Source of the DNA: an uncultured Lachnospiraceae bacterium
GTDB lineage: Bacteria > Bacillota_A > Clostridia > Lachnospirales > Lachnospiraceae
Assembly: GCA_949957035.1 (NCBI GenBank)
Contig: CATLIP010000079.1
Coordinates: 1-10,101 of the forward strand
Length of the DNA stretch: 10,101 nucleotides
Direction of reading: 5' to 3'
Under the pieces are notes generated by a model. That model saw only the letters and a program-made list of their open reading frames with translations, made no database searches and had not been told where the DNA came from. Shown here piece after piece: positions 1 through 7,121 of the stretch; within the stretch, counting starts at the first letter, position 1, and each line of letters begins with the position of its first letter. The position numbers and the translations under genes were made by a program.

Positions 1-72
1 ACAAAACAAAAAGATATGGGCGGCCAGAAAGCCAAAGGTCATCCACTTGATTTTCTCAGCATTTTTCTTCAT
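1..72 (-). CDS. N-terminal fragment of an unidentified, probably membrane-anchored protein (runs off left edge)
   Basis: Reading leftwards from an ATG at 72, 24 codons are open to the window edge. They encode a short charged start (MKKNAEKIK) followed by a hydrophobic stretch (FGFLAAHIFLFC). This is a typical signal-anchor or first membrane helix. The start is supported by a GAGGT ribosome binding site at 79-83, six bases upstream. It is transcribed divergently from pdaA. Too little is visible to name a family. I see a plausible start, charge pattern and RBS; the membrane location is inferred. Confidence 0.6.
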   Translation of the reverse strand, partial: MKKNAEKIKWMTFGFLAAHIFLFC

Positions 73-195
73 TATCTTACCTCGTTCTTTCCTCTTTCGG
101 AGAGTCTGCCTTTTTTGCTTCCTAATTCTTCTCTCTCCAAAATGCTCTCATTTTCGTAAACAGTTCTATGTAATTCTACACTCTTTTCACATACA

Positions 196-225
196 TTGCA
201 AGGAAATGCATATACATACTATAAC
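196..225 (+). promoter_or_regulatory. Candidate promoter for pdaA (sigma-A-like, overlapped by a sporulation-sigma-like -10)
   Basis: TTGCAA at 196-201 and TATAAC at 220-225 are 18 bases apart and give a weak sigma-A-like promoter. Overlapping it, CATACTAT at 215-222 resembles the -10 element of the sporulation sigma factors E and G. No convincing matching -35 is visible for those. B. subtilis pdaA is known to be sigma-G dependent, which makes the overlap suggestive. Prediction by eye only. Confidence 0.3.
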
Positions 226-239
226 AAACTCAAATGGAG

Positions 240-274
240 TGTTACTGTTCACATCTACTGTGTTCTCAGTAACA
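240..274 (+). repeat. Inverted repeat in the pdaA leader
   Basis: Perfect 8-base arms TGTTACTG (240-247) and CAGTAACA (267-274) enclose a second short stem, CACA (250-253) with TGTG (259-262). The structure ends three bases before the GGAG ribosome binding site (277-280) of pdaA. The octamer AATGGAGT occurs directly repeated on either side, at 233-240 and 274-281; the second copy contains the RBS. It could be an operator or an mRNA hairpin affecting translation. There is no U-tract, so it is not an intrinsic terminator. Confidence 0.45.
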
Positions 275-290
275 ATGGAGTATTTCATCT

Positions 291-1127
291 ATGTCATCCT
301 ATCACACTAAATATCTCAAACCTGTAGGAATCACCTTACTCTTTGTCTTATCCTATTTTGCGGGCAGCTTCATTGCCATGAAATTTTCGCCTGAAGCTGC
401 CTTAACCTCCGAGCAAAACGTATCCTCCCATATTATGCCGGCCGCCGACAACTGGGGCCTAAGCTTTCAGGAGGAAGGAAAACCGCCTGTAGCAAACGCT
501 ACTTTTGAGGAGTTAAAACAGTATGACGCCTACTACGCGGAAGATACGGATGAGAAAAATATTTATCTGACTTTTGACTGCGGATATGAAAACGGAAATA
601 CAGAGGCCCTTCTGGACGCTCTGAAAAAACACAAAGCCAGCGCTACCTTCTTCGTCGTGGGAAACTTCATTTCTACGAGCCCGCAGCTTGTGAAACGTAT
701 GCATGAAGAAGGGCATACAGTGGGAAATCACACCTATCACCACCCTGATATGTCACAAATTTCCACAAAAGAGGCGTTTGAAAAAGAATTGAAGGATGTG
801 GAAGTCCTCTATAAGGAGATTACGGGGGAGGAAATGACCAAATACTATCGGCCGCCTCAGGGCAAATATAGTACGGATAACCTCCGGATGGCGAAGGAGC
901 TGGGATATCATACGTTCTTCTGGAGCCTTGCCTATGTCGACTGGTATCAGGATGACCAGCCTTCCCATGAGGAAGCGTTCGATAAATTGCTGGGCCGCAT
1001 CCACCCCGGGGCCGTTGTGCTGTTACATAGTACTTCAAGTACCAATGCCGAGATTCTGGATGAATTGCTGGGAAAATGGGAGGATATGGGGTATACATTC
1101 CATGGGTTGGAGGAATTGATAGAGTGA
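291..1127 (+). CDS. pdaA: Delta-lactam-biosynthetic polysaccharide de-N-acetylase PdaA
   Basis: A 278-residue carbohydrate esterase family 4 (NodB fold) protein. PdaA removes the N-acetyl group from muramic acid so that muramic delta-lactam can form in the spore cortex. Residues 13-31 form a membrane anchor, so the enzyme acts outside the membrane. The NWGLSF segment (54-59) is typical of PdaA. Motif 1 is TFDCG (94-98), with Asp96 as the likely catalytic base. Motif 2 is HTYHH, with His147 and His151 as metal ligands. RPPQGKYS (187-194), FWSLAYVDW (210-218) and HPGAVVLLH (238-246) follow, matching B. subtilis PdaA closely as I remember it. The length suits the family (about 263 in B. subtilis). 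The second Asp of the usual TFDDG is Cys here; PdaA proteins also vary at this place (Asn in B. subtilis). The RBS is GGAG at 277-280. The gene is monocistronic, with a terminator just downstream. The role implies a spore-former. Confidence 0.88.
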   Translation: MSSYHTKYLKPVGITLLFVLSYFAGSFIAMKFSPEAALTSEQNVSSHIMPAADNWGLSFQEEGKPPVANATFEELKQYDAYYAEDTDEKNIYLTFDCGYENGNTEALLDALKKHKASATFFVVGNFISTSPQLVKRMHEEGHTVGNHTYHHPDMSQISTKEAFEKELKDVEVLYKEITGEEMTKYYRPPQGKYSTDNLRMAKELGYHTFFWSLAYVDWYQDDQPSHEEAFDKLLGRIHPGAVVLLHSTSSTNAEILDELLGKWEDMGYTFHGLEELIE

Positions 1128-1148
1128 GGGAGGGACGGAAATTTTTTT

Positions 1149-1182
1149 GGTGGCCGGCAGAGCGGGACCGGCCATCATTTTT
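1149..1182 (+). terminator. Intrinsic terminator of pdaA
   Basis: A GC-rich hairpin has arms TGGCCGG (1151-1157) and CCGGCCA (1168-1174). It is extended by a wobble pair and a G-C pair to 1149 and 1176. A T-tract follows at 1178-1182. It lies 21 bases after the pdaA stop codon. On the minus strand the same stem is followed by A residues rather than U residues, so it should terminate only pdaA, although the stem also lies just beyond the glmS stop. Confidence 0.8.
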
Positions 1183-1190
1183 GATAATAT

Positions 1191-3017
1191 TTATTCTACG
1201 GGTACGGATTTTGCCAGGTTTCTGGGTTTGTCTACGTCGCAGCCGCGGCCTACGGCTATGTAGTAGGCGAAGAGCTGGAGGGGTATGATAGCTAAGGAGT
1301 TGGTAAAGTATTTGTTTGTCTCTGGTATGTAGATTACGTAGTCTGCCGCTTTTTCTACTTCGGTGTTCCCTTCCAGGGTGACTGCCATGACGAAGGAGCC
1401 CCGGGTGCGGACTTCTTCCATATTGCTAATCATCTTTTTGTATAGCTCTTTTTGAGTCAGTACTGCGGCGACCAGAGTTCCCTCCTCTACCAAAGAGATG
1501 GTTCCATGCTTTAGCTCGCCGGCTGCATATGCCTCGGAGTGGATGTAAGAGATTTCTTTTAGCTTCAGGGATCCTTCCATTGAGATTGCATGGTCGATTC
1601 CCCGCCCGATAAAGAAGATGTCTCTTGCCGCCAGGTAGCGGTTGGCGAACTTCTGGATCTTCTCCCGGTTGTTTAGTATCATCTCGATTTGGGCGGGAAG
1701 GGCTTTCATATCCCCAATCATTCCCTCTATCTCGTTATCGTCAAGCCGGCCTCTTGCTTGTGCAAATTTCATTGCAAGGAGATACATGGCGGTAAGCTGT
1801 GCCGAATAAGCCTTGGTTGTGGCAACGGCAATCTCCGGCCCCGCCCAGGTGTACATCACATTGTCTGCCTCCCTTGCAATGGAGCTTCCTACCACGTTGA
1901 CAATCCCTAATACCCTTGCGCCCAGTTTTTTTGCCTCACGAAGGGCTGCCAGCGTATCTGCCGTCTCTCCTGACTGACTGATTACGATTAACAGCGTATG
2001 TTCATCCAAAATCGGACTGCGGTAACGAAATTCTGAGGCCATGTCTACCTCCACAGGGATCCTTGCAAGTCCTTCCAGGATGTATTTGCCGGTATGGCCT
2101 ACATGGGATGCGGAACCACAGGCAACTATCATAATCTTTTGAATCTTGCGAATCTCCTCGTCTGTCATTCCAAGTTCTTCAATCTCAATCCTGCCGCCCT
2201 TGATTCTGGGAGAAAATGTATCCATTACGGCTTTCGGCTGCTCATACATTTCTTTTAACATGAAATGCTCATATCCGCCCTTCTCGGCTGCATTCACATC
2301 CCACTCAATCCGGACAGGCTCTTTGTCAACAGGCTCCTCATCCACATTAAAAAATTCCATGGAATCTACGGTCATACGGACGATTTCTTCATTTTCAATA
2401 AAGTAAACGTCTCTGGTATATCGAAGGACTGCCGGAACGTCGGACGCAATAATATTACCGCCTTCCGTATGTCCCACGATAAGCGGGCTGTCCTTTCGCA
2501 CAGCGTAGAGCTCGCCAGGACGCTCCTTAAAGATAATCCCCAGGGCATAGGAGCCTTCCATCCGGTGCATAATCTTCGTGATTGCCTGCAGCGGATTCCC
2601 CTGATAATAATAGTCAAGAAGATGTGCTATAATCTCCGTATCCGTCTCAGAGATAAACTCGTATCCCTTTTTTTCCAGTTTCTTCTTAAGCTTTAAGTAG
2701 TTCTCAATGATACCATTATGTACAACCACAATACTCTTATCCGCGTTAAAATGAGGATGAGCATTCACATCTGACGGGGAACCGTGGGTTGCCCATCGGG
2801 TATGGCCTATTCCCATAGTTCCGGGCAGTGTGGCGCCGTCATGGGTCAGCTCGCTTAGTACCTTAAGCCTGCCCTTGGATTTGAGCATGTCTATCTTACC
2901 CTCGTTGTATATGGCAATCCCTGCCGAATCATATCCTCTGTACTCAAGCTTTGCCAGGCCGTCTAACAAAATCGGCGCTGCCTGTCTGTTTCCGATATAA
3001 CCTACTATTCCACACAT
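1191..3017 (-). CDS. glmS: Glutamine--fructose-6-phosphate aminotransferase (isomerizing), GlmS
   Basis: Converts fructose-6-phosphate and glutamine to glucosamine-6-phosphate and glutamate in the cytoplasm, the first step towards UDP-GlcNAc. The protein has 608 residues (E. coli 609). The N-terminal glutaminase domain (about 1-235) opens with MCGIVGY. Cys2 becomes the N-terminal nucleophile after Met removal, and HTRWATHG (72-79) is present. Two SIS domains follow, at about 290-420 (ISQSGETADT, 346-355) and 460-595. The isomerase residues Glu488, His504 and Lys603 fall at the same numbers as in E. coli, and the end NLAKSVPVE is typical. I place the start at 3017, not at the in-frame ATG at 3053, because Cys must follow the initiator Met. 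An AAAGGAG site upstream of 3017 supports this. A long hairpin (3048-3127) precedes it. No terminator with a U-tract is visible after the stop. No glmS ribozyme was recognised in the 118-base leader. Confidence 0.97.
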   Translation of the reverse strand: MCGIVGYIGNRQAAPILLDGLAKLEYRGYDSAGIAIYNEGKIDMLKSKGRLKVLSELTHDGATLPGTMGIGHTRWATHGSPSDVNAHPHFNADKSIVVVHNGIIENYLKLKKKLEKKGYEFISETDTEIIAHLLDYYYQGNPLQAITKIMHRMEGSYALGIIFKERPGELYAVRKDSPLIVGHTEGGNIIASDVPAVLRYTRDVYFIENEEIVRMTVDSMEFFNVDEEPVDKEPVRIEWDVNAAEKGGYEHFMLKEMYEQPKAVMDTFSPRIKGGRIEIEELGMTDEEIRKIQKIMIVACGSASHVGHTGKYILEGLARIPVEVDMASEFRYRSPILDEHTLLIVISQSGETADTLAALREAKKLGARVLGIVNVVGSSIAREADNVMYTWAGPEIAVATTKAYSAQLTAMYLLAMKFAQARGRLDDNEIEGMIGDMKALPAQIEMILNNREKIQKFANRYLAARDIFFIGRGIDHAISMEGSLKLKEISYIHSEAYAAGELKHGTISLVEEGTLVAAVLTQKELYKKMISNMEEVRTRGSFVMAVTLEGNTEVEKAADYVIYIPETNKYFTNSLAIIPLQLFAYYIAVGRGCDVDKPRNLAKSVPVE

Positions 3018-3047
3018 ATTATCCTGCTCCTTTACTTCTTTAATAAA

Positions 3048-3127
3048 AATCATTGCATTAATCCCTGAAAAATCAACGTCCGCCTCCTTGCAAGGCGCTG
3101 ATTTTCTGTGAAATTAATGCAATGATT
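3048..3127 (-). promoter_or_regulatory. Long nested hairpin between the cohesin-like gene and glmS (terminator, attenuator or leader RNA)
   Basis: The outer arms at 3048-3062 and 3113-3127 are perfectly complementary over 15 bases. Inside are a 7-base stem (3069-3075 with 3099-3105) and a GC-rich 5-base tip stem, CGCCT (3081-3085) with AGGCG (3093-3097), around a 7-base loop. On the minus strand the last stem is followed by TTTTTATT, so the structure could terminate transcription from the cohesin-like gene. It is much longer, and more AT-rich at its base, than usual terminators, and it ends 30 bases before the glmS start. The other strand has no T-tract. The structure is seen directly; its function is inferred. 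Confidence 0.55.
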
Positions 3128-3135
3128 ATCATACG

Positions 3136-4713
3136 CTAATCTAAATCGATAAAATCTACCTGGAATGTATCCCCCTTCTTCTTCCCTCGTTTCTTCTGGG
3201 ACTGCATGTTTAAAAGGTCATCCAGATCATCGATTACATCATTTGAACTGCCGCCGTAGTCATCATCGTCGTCATAATCGTCATAATCATCATCGTCATC
3301 ATAACCATAATCGTCATCATCATCGTCATTCGAACCTGAATCATAATCATCATCATAATCGTCGTCATAGCTGTCAAAATCGTCGTCGTCATCATCCATA
3401 TCGTCGAAGTCGTCAAAAAGATCTTCTTCTTTCAGACTCATGGTCTTAACAGGAACTCTGACTGCCGGTTCATCCGCATTCCTTCTTACCGCAGCGTTAA
3501 TCCCTTTTCCGGGGGCAGGCTTTTTCGGCCTTGGCATGGGTTCCTCATCCCTGTCCGGATCAATATCGTATTCATCATATAAATCATCCAATTCCAGATT
3601 ACGGTTCCGAAGCTTCACACTGACCACAACCAAAAAGCCAATCAGGACAAGCATCAGCATCATGCCGACAATCAGAACGATATCCAGGAAATCCTCCACA
3701 AACTGCAGAACCTTTCCCCACCATCCCCGGGCCTCCTTCTTGGTCGACTTAGCCTTTGTAATATGCTCCACATATCTCTGATATGTCTTGTCAACCGTAT
3801 CATACTGATACAATCCTTTCGTTCCATCCGCATTCAAGGCATACACAACATAATAATCTGCCATGTCTACATCCTGCCAAGCCGTAAATTCCTTACCATT
3901 CAAGGTTAATCGGGTCTCTTGATATCTATTTGGCAAATCTACAGAGCCGTCATCCCTTAAAAGTACAATATAACGGTCAGAGGAAATACTTACGGACTCA
4001 AAGGGGAGAAAGGAACCTATATCTCCGTCGTAGAGATAAAAATCCGGGTCGCCGCCTGCAACAGGCGTGAGGTAAAATGCCGAGGTATTGCTGACCGGCT
4101 GAGTCACTACCTGACAAGTCTGTCCTTCCAGCATCATCTCGCCCTTTGTAAATCCTTCCGGGACTACCGCGTCAGAAAATTCATTGGTGACAACATACTG
4201 AACTCCGTCAACCTCTACCTGCGGGCCATCTCCGGTAACCGTACTGCCGCCGCTACCTTCACCATTTTCTTCTTCCGGCTGAATCAGAGACGGGTCGCCG
4301 GGCCCAATCGTTACCGCCGAGCTTCCATTGGTCATATCCAATTCCGCGCCGTCAGAATCCGTTCCCGACGATTGGGATACTGTGATGTTGCCCGTCCCTT
4401 CCGAAAGCGCCTGAAACTTCAACGTGTATCCATCCGTCAGCACTCCGGTCAGAGCAATGGAGCCGTCTCCTCCGGTTGCATTATCCCCGCTGATAAATCT
4501 CAGCTTATCCTTATCATAGGCTAAGGTCACATTCAGAGTCTCAACATCATCCGAAGAATAGATCTTGATTAATACCTCTACCTCGGCCCCCACAGTTGTA
4601 GATGGGTCCGAAAAACGCAGTTCTGCGGACGCCGCATGAACAATCATAGACATACATGGACACAACATGCATACTACAAACAATAAATAAAGTATTTTCT
4701 TCACTTTTCTCAT
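3136..4713 (-). CDS. Cohesin-like surface protein with one C-terminal membrane helix and a poly-Asp cytoplasmic tail
   Basis: A 525-residue protein. Residues 1-28 are a signal peptide ending near VHAA. Residues 29 to about 137 resemble a cohesin/carbohydrate-binding-like beta-sandwich (LRFSDPSTTVGAEVEV, then LNVTLAYDKDKLRFIS). A Gly/Glu-rich linker (138-165) leads to an unrecognised extracellular domain (about 166-320). A membrane helix lies at 344-366, then a cytoplasmic tail. Between 431 and 499, 42 of 69 residues are Asp, with Tyr, Phe, Ser and Gly between and no Lys or Arg. A basic patch (KKRGKKK, 507-513) and the end FIDLD follow. The encoding DNA (about 3217-3423) is near-repetitive GAT/GAC/TAT triplets. 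The start has AGGAGAGG upstream, which overlaps the stop of LCP1; the two genes lie 15 bases apart and must be co-transcribed. No dockerin or cellulosome gene is visible, so classical cellulosome assembly is unlikely. It may organise or sense wall-polymer assembly with LCP1, but this is inference. Domain naming is from pattern only. Confidence 0.75.
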   Translation of the reverse strand: MRKVKKILYLLFVVCMLCPCMSMIVHAASAELRFSDPSTTVGAEVEVLIKIYSSDDVETLNVTLAYDKDKLRFISGDNATGGDGSIALTGVLTDGYTLKFQALSEGTGNITVSQSSGTDSDGAELDMTNGSSAVTIGPGDPSLIQPEEENGEGSGGSTVTGDGPQVEVDGVQYVVTNEFSDAVVPEGFTKGEMMLEGQTCQVVTQPVSNTSAFYLTPVAGGDPDFYLYDGDIGSFLPFESVSISSDRYIVLLRDDGSVDLPNRYQETRLTLNGKEFTAWQDVDMADYYVVYALNADGTKGLYQYDTVDKTYQRYVEHITKAKSTKKEARGWWGKVLQFVEDFLDIVLIVGMMLMLVLIGFLVVVSVKLRNRNLELDDLYDEYDIDPDRDEEPMPRPKKPAPGKGINAAVRRNADEPAVRVPVKTMSLKEEDLFDDFDDMDDDDDDFDSYDDDYDDDYDSGSNDDDDDDYGYDDDDDYDDYDDDDDYGGSSNDVIDDLDDLLNMQSQKKRGKKKGDTFQVDFIDLD

Positions 4714-4728
4714 TGTAAGCTACCTCTC

Positions 4729-6087
4729 CTAGTATTCGGTATCTCCGCCATCATCGGATTCTCCGCCTCCCGACGGTACATCCGGCACATCCGGCACGTC
4801 AGGCGTATAGGAATCTCCGCCCGAGGTACTGCCGTCATTCCCTGAGCTATTCCAACCTCCGCCGGTATTATTGCCGCTGTTTCCGCCGCCGGACGTACTT
4901 CCACCCGAATAATTATTACTGCTGCTGCCAGAATAACCGCTATTATAATCTTCATCCTCATCATCCGGCTGGTTCATAATCTGCTGAGTCGCTTCATTCA
5001 CATCAGCCTTGCGGTTACCTGCTTTTGCTACAATCTTGTCGCTAATCTCAGATACCGTAGAAGATACCACATACCCTTCACTATCCCCGTAGAAAAACTT
5101 ATGAAGCTGCTCCACGTTACTTTCTAATGTTACCGGAATTACAACGCTTCCCACATCCATCAGCTCATCCGTCGTCTTATCAAACGGAAAACCTACCGTC
5201 TCCATCAAACGGTATTCAAACGCATCCTTCGCGTAATCCAGAATCTCTGCCATGGTAAAATTCGTGGCAACCTGCGGGAATACCCTGTCAATAATCTTAT
5301 TCAACTGTGCCGGAGAAGCCTTCTGAAGATTCTCGACAATCTTTGTAAGTACTGTCCTCTGTCTTTCCGCCCTCTTAAAATCATCCCCTGCCGTATACCT
5401 GATTCTGGTATACGCAGTTGCATGGATACCATCCAAAATCTGAAGGCCGGGACCTGCAATATCCGGCGAATCCTTGCCGGTTACTTTCTTAATCTCTGTT
5501 GAATATCCATTCACATACTGAACCTCTTCGTCTGTAACGTCAATCTCTACCCCGCCTACGGCGTCAACCACATCAATCAACGCGTCAAAATTCACCGTCA
5601 CATAGTGTTCAATATCCATATCAAGATTCTTATTCAATAAAGATACGGCTTCCTCCGGCCCTCCATAGGAATATGCGGCATTGGCCTTATCAAAAGAGCC
5701 GTCATCCTGCTCTAAGAGGGTATCTCTGAATACGGAAGATATTTTAATCTCCAATGTCTCACGGTTCAGACTCGCAATCATGATAGAATCGCTTCGAGTC
5801 CCTTTCCCCATCTCATTCTTCCGAGAATCCACACCAAATAACGCAACATTCAGATAGCCTGTACCCCTCACTCTGGCTTCCTCTGATACATTCAGTTCCT
5901 TCGCATCTGTCGGTACTCTTCGGTCAATCTTAGACAGCTTGCTCGCCACGATAACCGCTCCGGTCACCGCCACCAATGCAAGCGTTCCTCCCAGAATGAT
6001 TCCCAGCTTCTTACCCAGAGACCATGCAGAAAAACCTCGATTTTTAGACCGACGCCCGCGCCTGTAATGATTCTTCTCTCTTGCCAT
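4729..6087 (-). CDS. LytR-CpsA-Psr (LCP) family cell-wall polymer ligase, paralogue 1
   Basis: A 452-residue type II membrane protein. LCP enzymes transfer polyprenyl-linked glycopolymers to peptidoglycan on the outer face of the membrane. A basic cytoplasmic N-terminus (1-27, ten Lys/Arg) precedes a membrane helix at about 27-48. The LCP domain (about 78-255) has FGVDSR with Asp87 and Arg89, TRSD with Arg98 and Asp100, SVFRDT with Arg121 and Asp122, and the RIRYT...DFKRAERQR block (228-244). All expected charged residues are present. From about 375 the protein ends in a Ser/Gly/Asn-rich, acidic low-complexity tail with PDVPDVPDVP (429-438). This is longer than in LCP2 and probably an extracellular spacer. 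The RBS is AAAGGA upstream of 6087. The gene is followed after 15 bases by the cohesin-like gene. Older annotation would call it a LytR transcriptional regulator; that name is misleading. The attached polymer is unknown. Confidence 0.93.
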   Translation of the reverse strand: MAREKNHYRRGRRSKNRGFSAWSLGKKLGIILGGTLALVAVTGAVIVASKLSKIDRRVPTDAKELNVSEEARVRGTGYLNVALFGVDSRKNEMGKGTRSDSIMIASLNRETLEIKISSVFRDTLLEQDDGSFDKANAAYSYGGPEEAVSLLNKNLDMDIEHYVTVNFDALIDVVDAVGGVEIDVTDEEVQYVNGYSTEIKKVTGKDSPDIAGPGLQILDGIHATAYTRIRYTAGDDFKRAERQRTVLTKIVENLQKASPAQLNKIIDRVFPQVATNFTMAEILDYAKDAFEYRLMETVGFPFDKTTDELMDVGSVVIPVTLESNVEQLHKFFYGDSEGYVVSSTVSEISDKIVAKAGNRKADVNEATQQIMNQPDDEDEDYNSGYSGSSSNNYSGGSTSGGGNSGNNTGGGWNSSGNDGSTSGGDSYTPDVPDVPDVPSGGGESDDGGDTEY

Positions 6088-6150
6088 TATCTAATGTCCT
6101 TTCTTTGTTTCTCTTTATTTCTTTCCTGACCTGCGCTAACATTCTCCAAT

Positions 6151-6179
6151 ATATTACCGCATTTTTACGGAAACTTCAA
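6151..6179 (-). promoter_or_regulatory. Candidate sigma-A promoter for the LCP1 / cohesin-like pair
   Basis: On the minus strand TTGAAG (6174-6179) and TAATAT (6151-6156) are separated by exactly 17 bases, 63 bases upstream of the LCP1 start codon. Each hexamer matches consensus at four of six positions. The 119-base gap between 6087 and 6207 contrasts with the overlapping genes upstream, so a separate promoter is reasonable. A weak 5-base hairpin (6157-6170) lies in the spacer. No convincing terminator for the upstream operon is seen. Confidence 0.35.
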
Positions 6180-6206
6180 TCTCAAAATATGGGTTTTCTA
6201 CGGTTT

Positions 6207-7121
6207 TTACCAATAATTTACACTGGCTGAACATCTCTTTATCAACCACAGAGGCATTTTTCTATAATTTTGACCCGCCTTATATCCAAGGTATTTACAT
6301 CCGCTTTTATATAGAAGCACAAAAATCAAACGCCATCTTCTCTTCCGAATCAGATACTTTGCCGTTTCCTTCACCAGCCGGATTCCTTCTGACTCAGAGG
6401 GAATCCCGGCAAAAATCTCCGGATGGTCCGCCTGGGAAACCGCCAAATCAAAATTTCTCTGAAACTGCTTTCGCCCTGAATAGTTATGGGAATGAATCAC
6501 TCGCGCCTGGGCCGCATATGCCACCTGATATCCTGCCTTCACCATCTTCGCCGCCATAATCATATCCTCATTAAAGATTGTCCGCTTCGTAAAACCACCC
6601 ATCTCTTGATAAACGGTTCTGCGATACGCAGCACATACGTCAGAACAAAAAAAAGTCTTGATTCCCATTGTGGAAAGGTCGCGCTTGCTTTTCAGCCTAC
6701 TATCCTTCGGGTAGTTAAAATTCCGGGTATACCGCTCAATCTCGTCGCAGCCACTTGCAGGAAGCTGTCTGGCATAAGCCACGCCTGCTCTTTCCGAATT
6801 AAGAAGAGGCTTAATCAGTTCTCCAATCAGCCTCCTGTCGGCAGGCAGGGCATCCTGGGTCATAAAAACCAGTATCTCTGCCTCTGACAGCTCAAATCCC
6901 ATATCCCGGGTCCCGCCATGGTCAAACTCTTCCGGATTGATATGGGTGACAGAAACCCCAGACATATGCTCCACTTCTTCGGGAAAACTCTCAGACCTCG
7001 TATTGATTACATATATCCGTCCCACAGGCACATCCTGCCTCCTAAGCCTTCTTAATGTTTCTATGAATCCTTCATCCGGCCGGTATGTCAATATCACCAC
7101 ATCTGCTTGCTGCCTGCTCAT
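6207..7121 (-). CDS. Family 2 glycosyltransferase, rhamnosyltransferase-like
   Basis: A 304-residue GT-A-fold glycosyltransferase that adds a sugar from a nucleotide donor to a lipid-linked repeat unit at the cytoplasmic face. The N-terminus DVVILTYRP (7-15) is the usual nucleotide-binding strand. INPEEFDHGGTRDMG (61-75) and MTQDALP (87-93) are characteristic of the rhamnosyltransferase-type GT2 group (RfbF/RgpB-like), with Asp90 in the metal/nucleotide site. FNEDMIMAAKMVKAGY (183-198) supplies the Glu-Asp acceptor/base region. The C-terminal 40 residues are basic and hydrophobic, suggesting peripheral membrane contact. The start overlaps the polymerase stop by four bases (ATGA), indicating translational coupling. 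The sugar cannot be determined from sequence alone. Confidence 0.88.
   Translation of the reverse strand: MSRQQADVVILTYRPDEGFIETLRRLRRQDVPVGRIYVINTRSESFPEEVEHMSGVSVTHINPEEFDHGGTRDMGFELSEAEILVFMTQDALPADRRLIGELIKPLLNSERAGVAYARQLPASGCDEIERYTRNFNYPKDSRLKSKRDLSTMGIKTFFCSDVCAAYRRTVYQEMGGFTKRTIFNEDMIMAAKMVKAGYQVAYAAQARVIHSHNYSGRKQFQRNFDLAVSQADHPEIFAGIPSESEGIRLVKETAKYLIRKRRWRLIFVLLYKSGCKYLGYKAGQNYRKMPLWLIKRCSASVNYW

Noticed and set aside
47..310. 87-codon plus-strand frame in the divergent intergenic region
   Set aside because: It overlaps the RBS and start of both flanking genes, has no convincing RBS, and its Phe/Ser/Leu/Cys/His-rich product looks like translated AT-rich spacer DNA.
3018..3053. 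Longer glmS start at ATG 3053, adding 12 residues before MCGIVGY
   Set aside because: GlmS needs Cys as its N-terminal residue after Met removal; the start at 3017 has its own AAAGGAG site. The extension would bury the nucleophile.
3018..3135. glmS ribozyme in the glmS leader
   Set aside because: Only 118 bases lie between the genes, shorter than the usual ribozyme, and they are occupied by a simple nested hairpin. I could not match the conserved pseudoknotted core. A covariance-model search would settle it.
3217..3423. CRISPR-like or satellite repeat
   Set aside because: The periodicity is three bases, in frame with a poly-Asp coding region; there are no spacers or regular repeat units.
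3165..3449. His/Arg/Asn-rich plus-strand frame
   Set aside because: It is the antisense reading of the Asp-rich triplet array in the cohesin-like gene.
4740..5000. Frameshift or degraded end of LCP1
   Set aside because: The Ser/Gly/Asn-rich tail stays open in frame to a proper stop, and the next gene's RBS overlaps that stop, so the tail is genuine low-complexity coding sequence.
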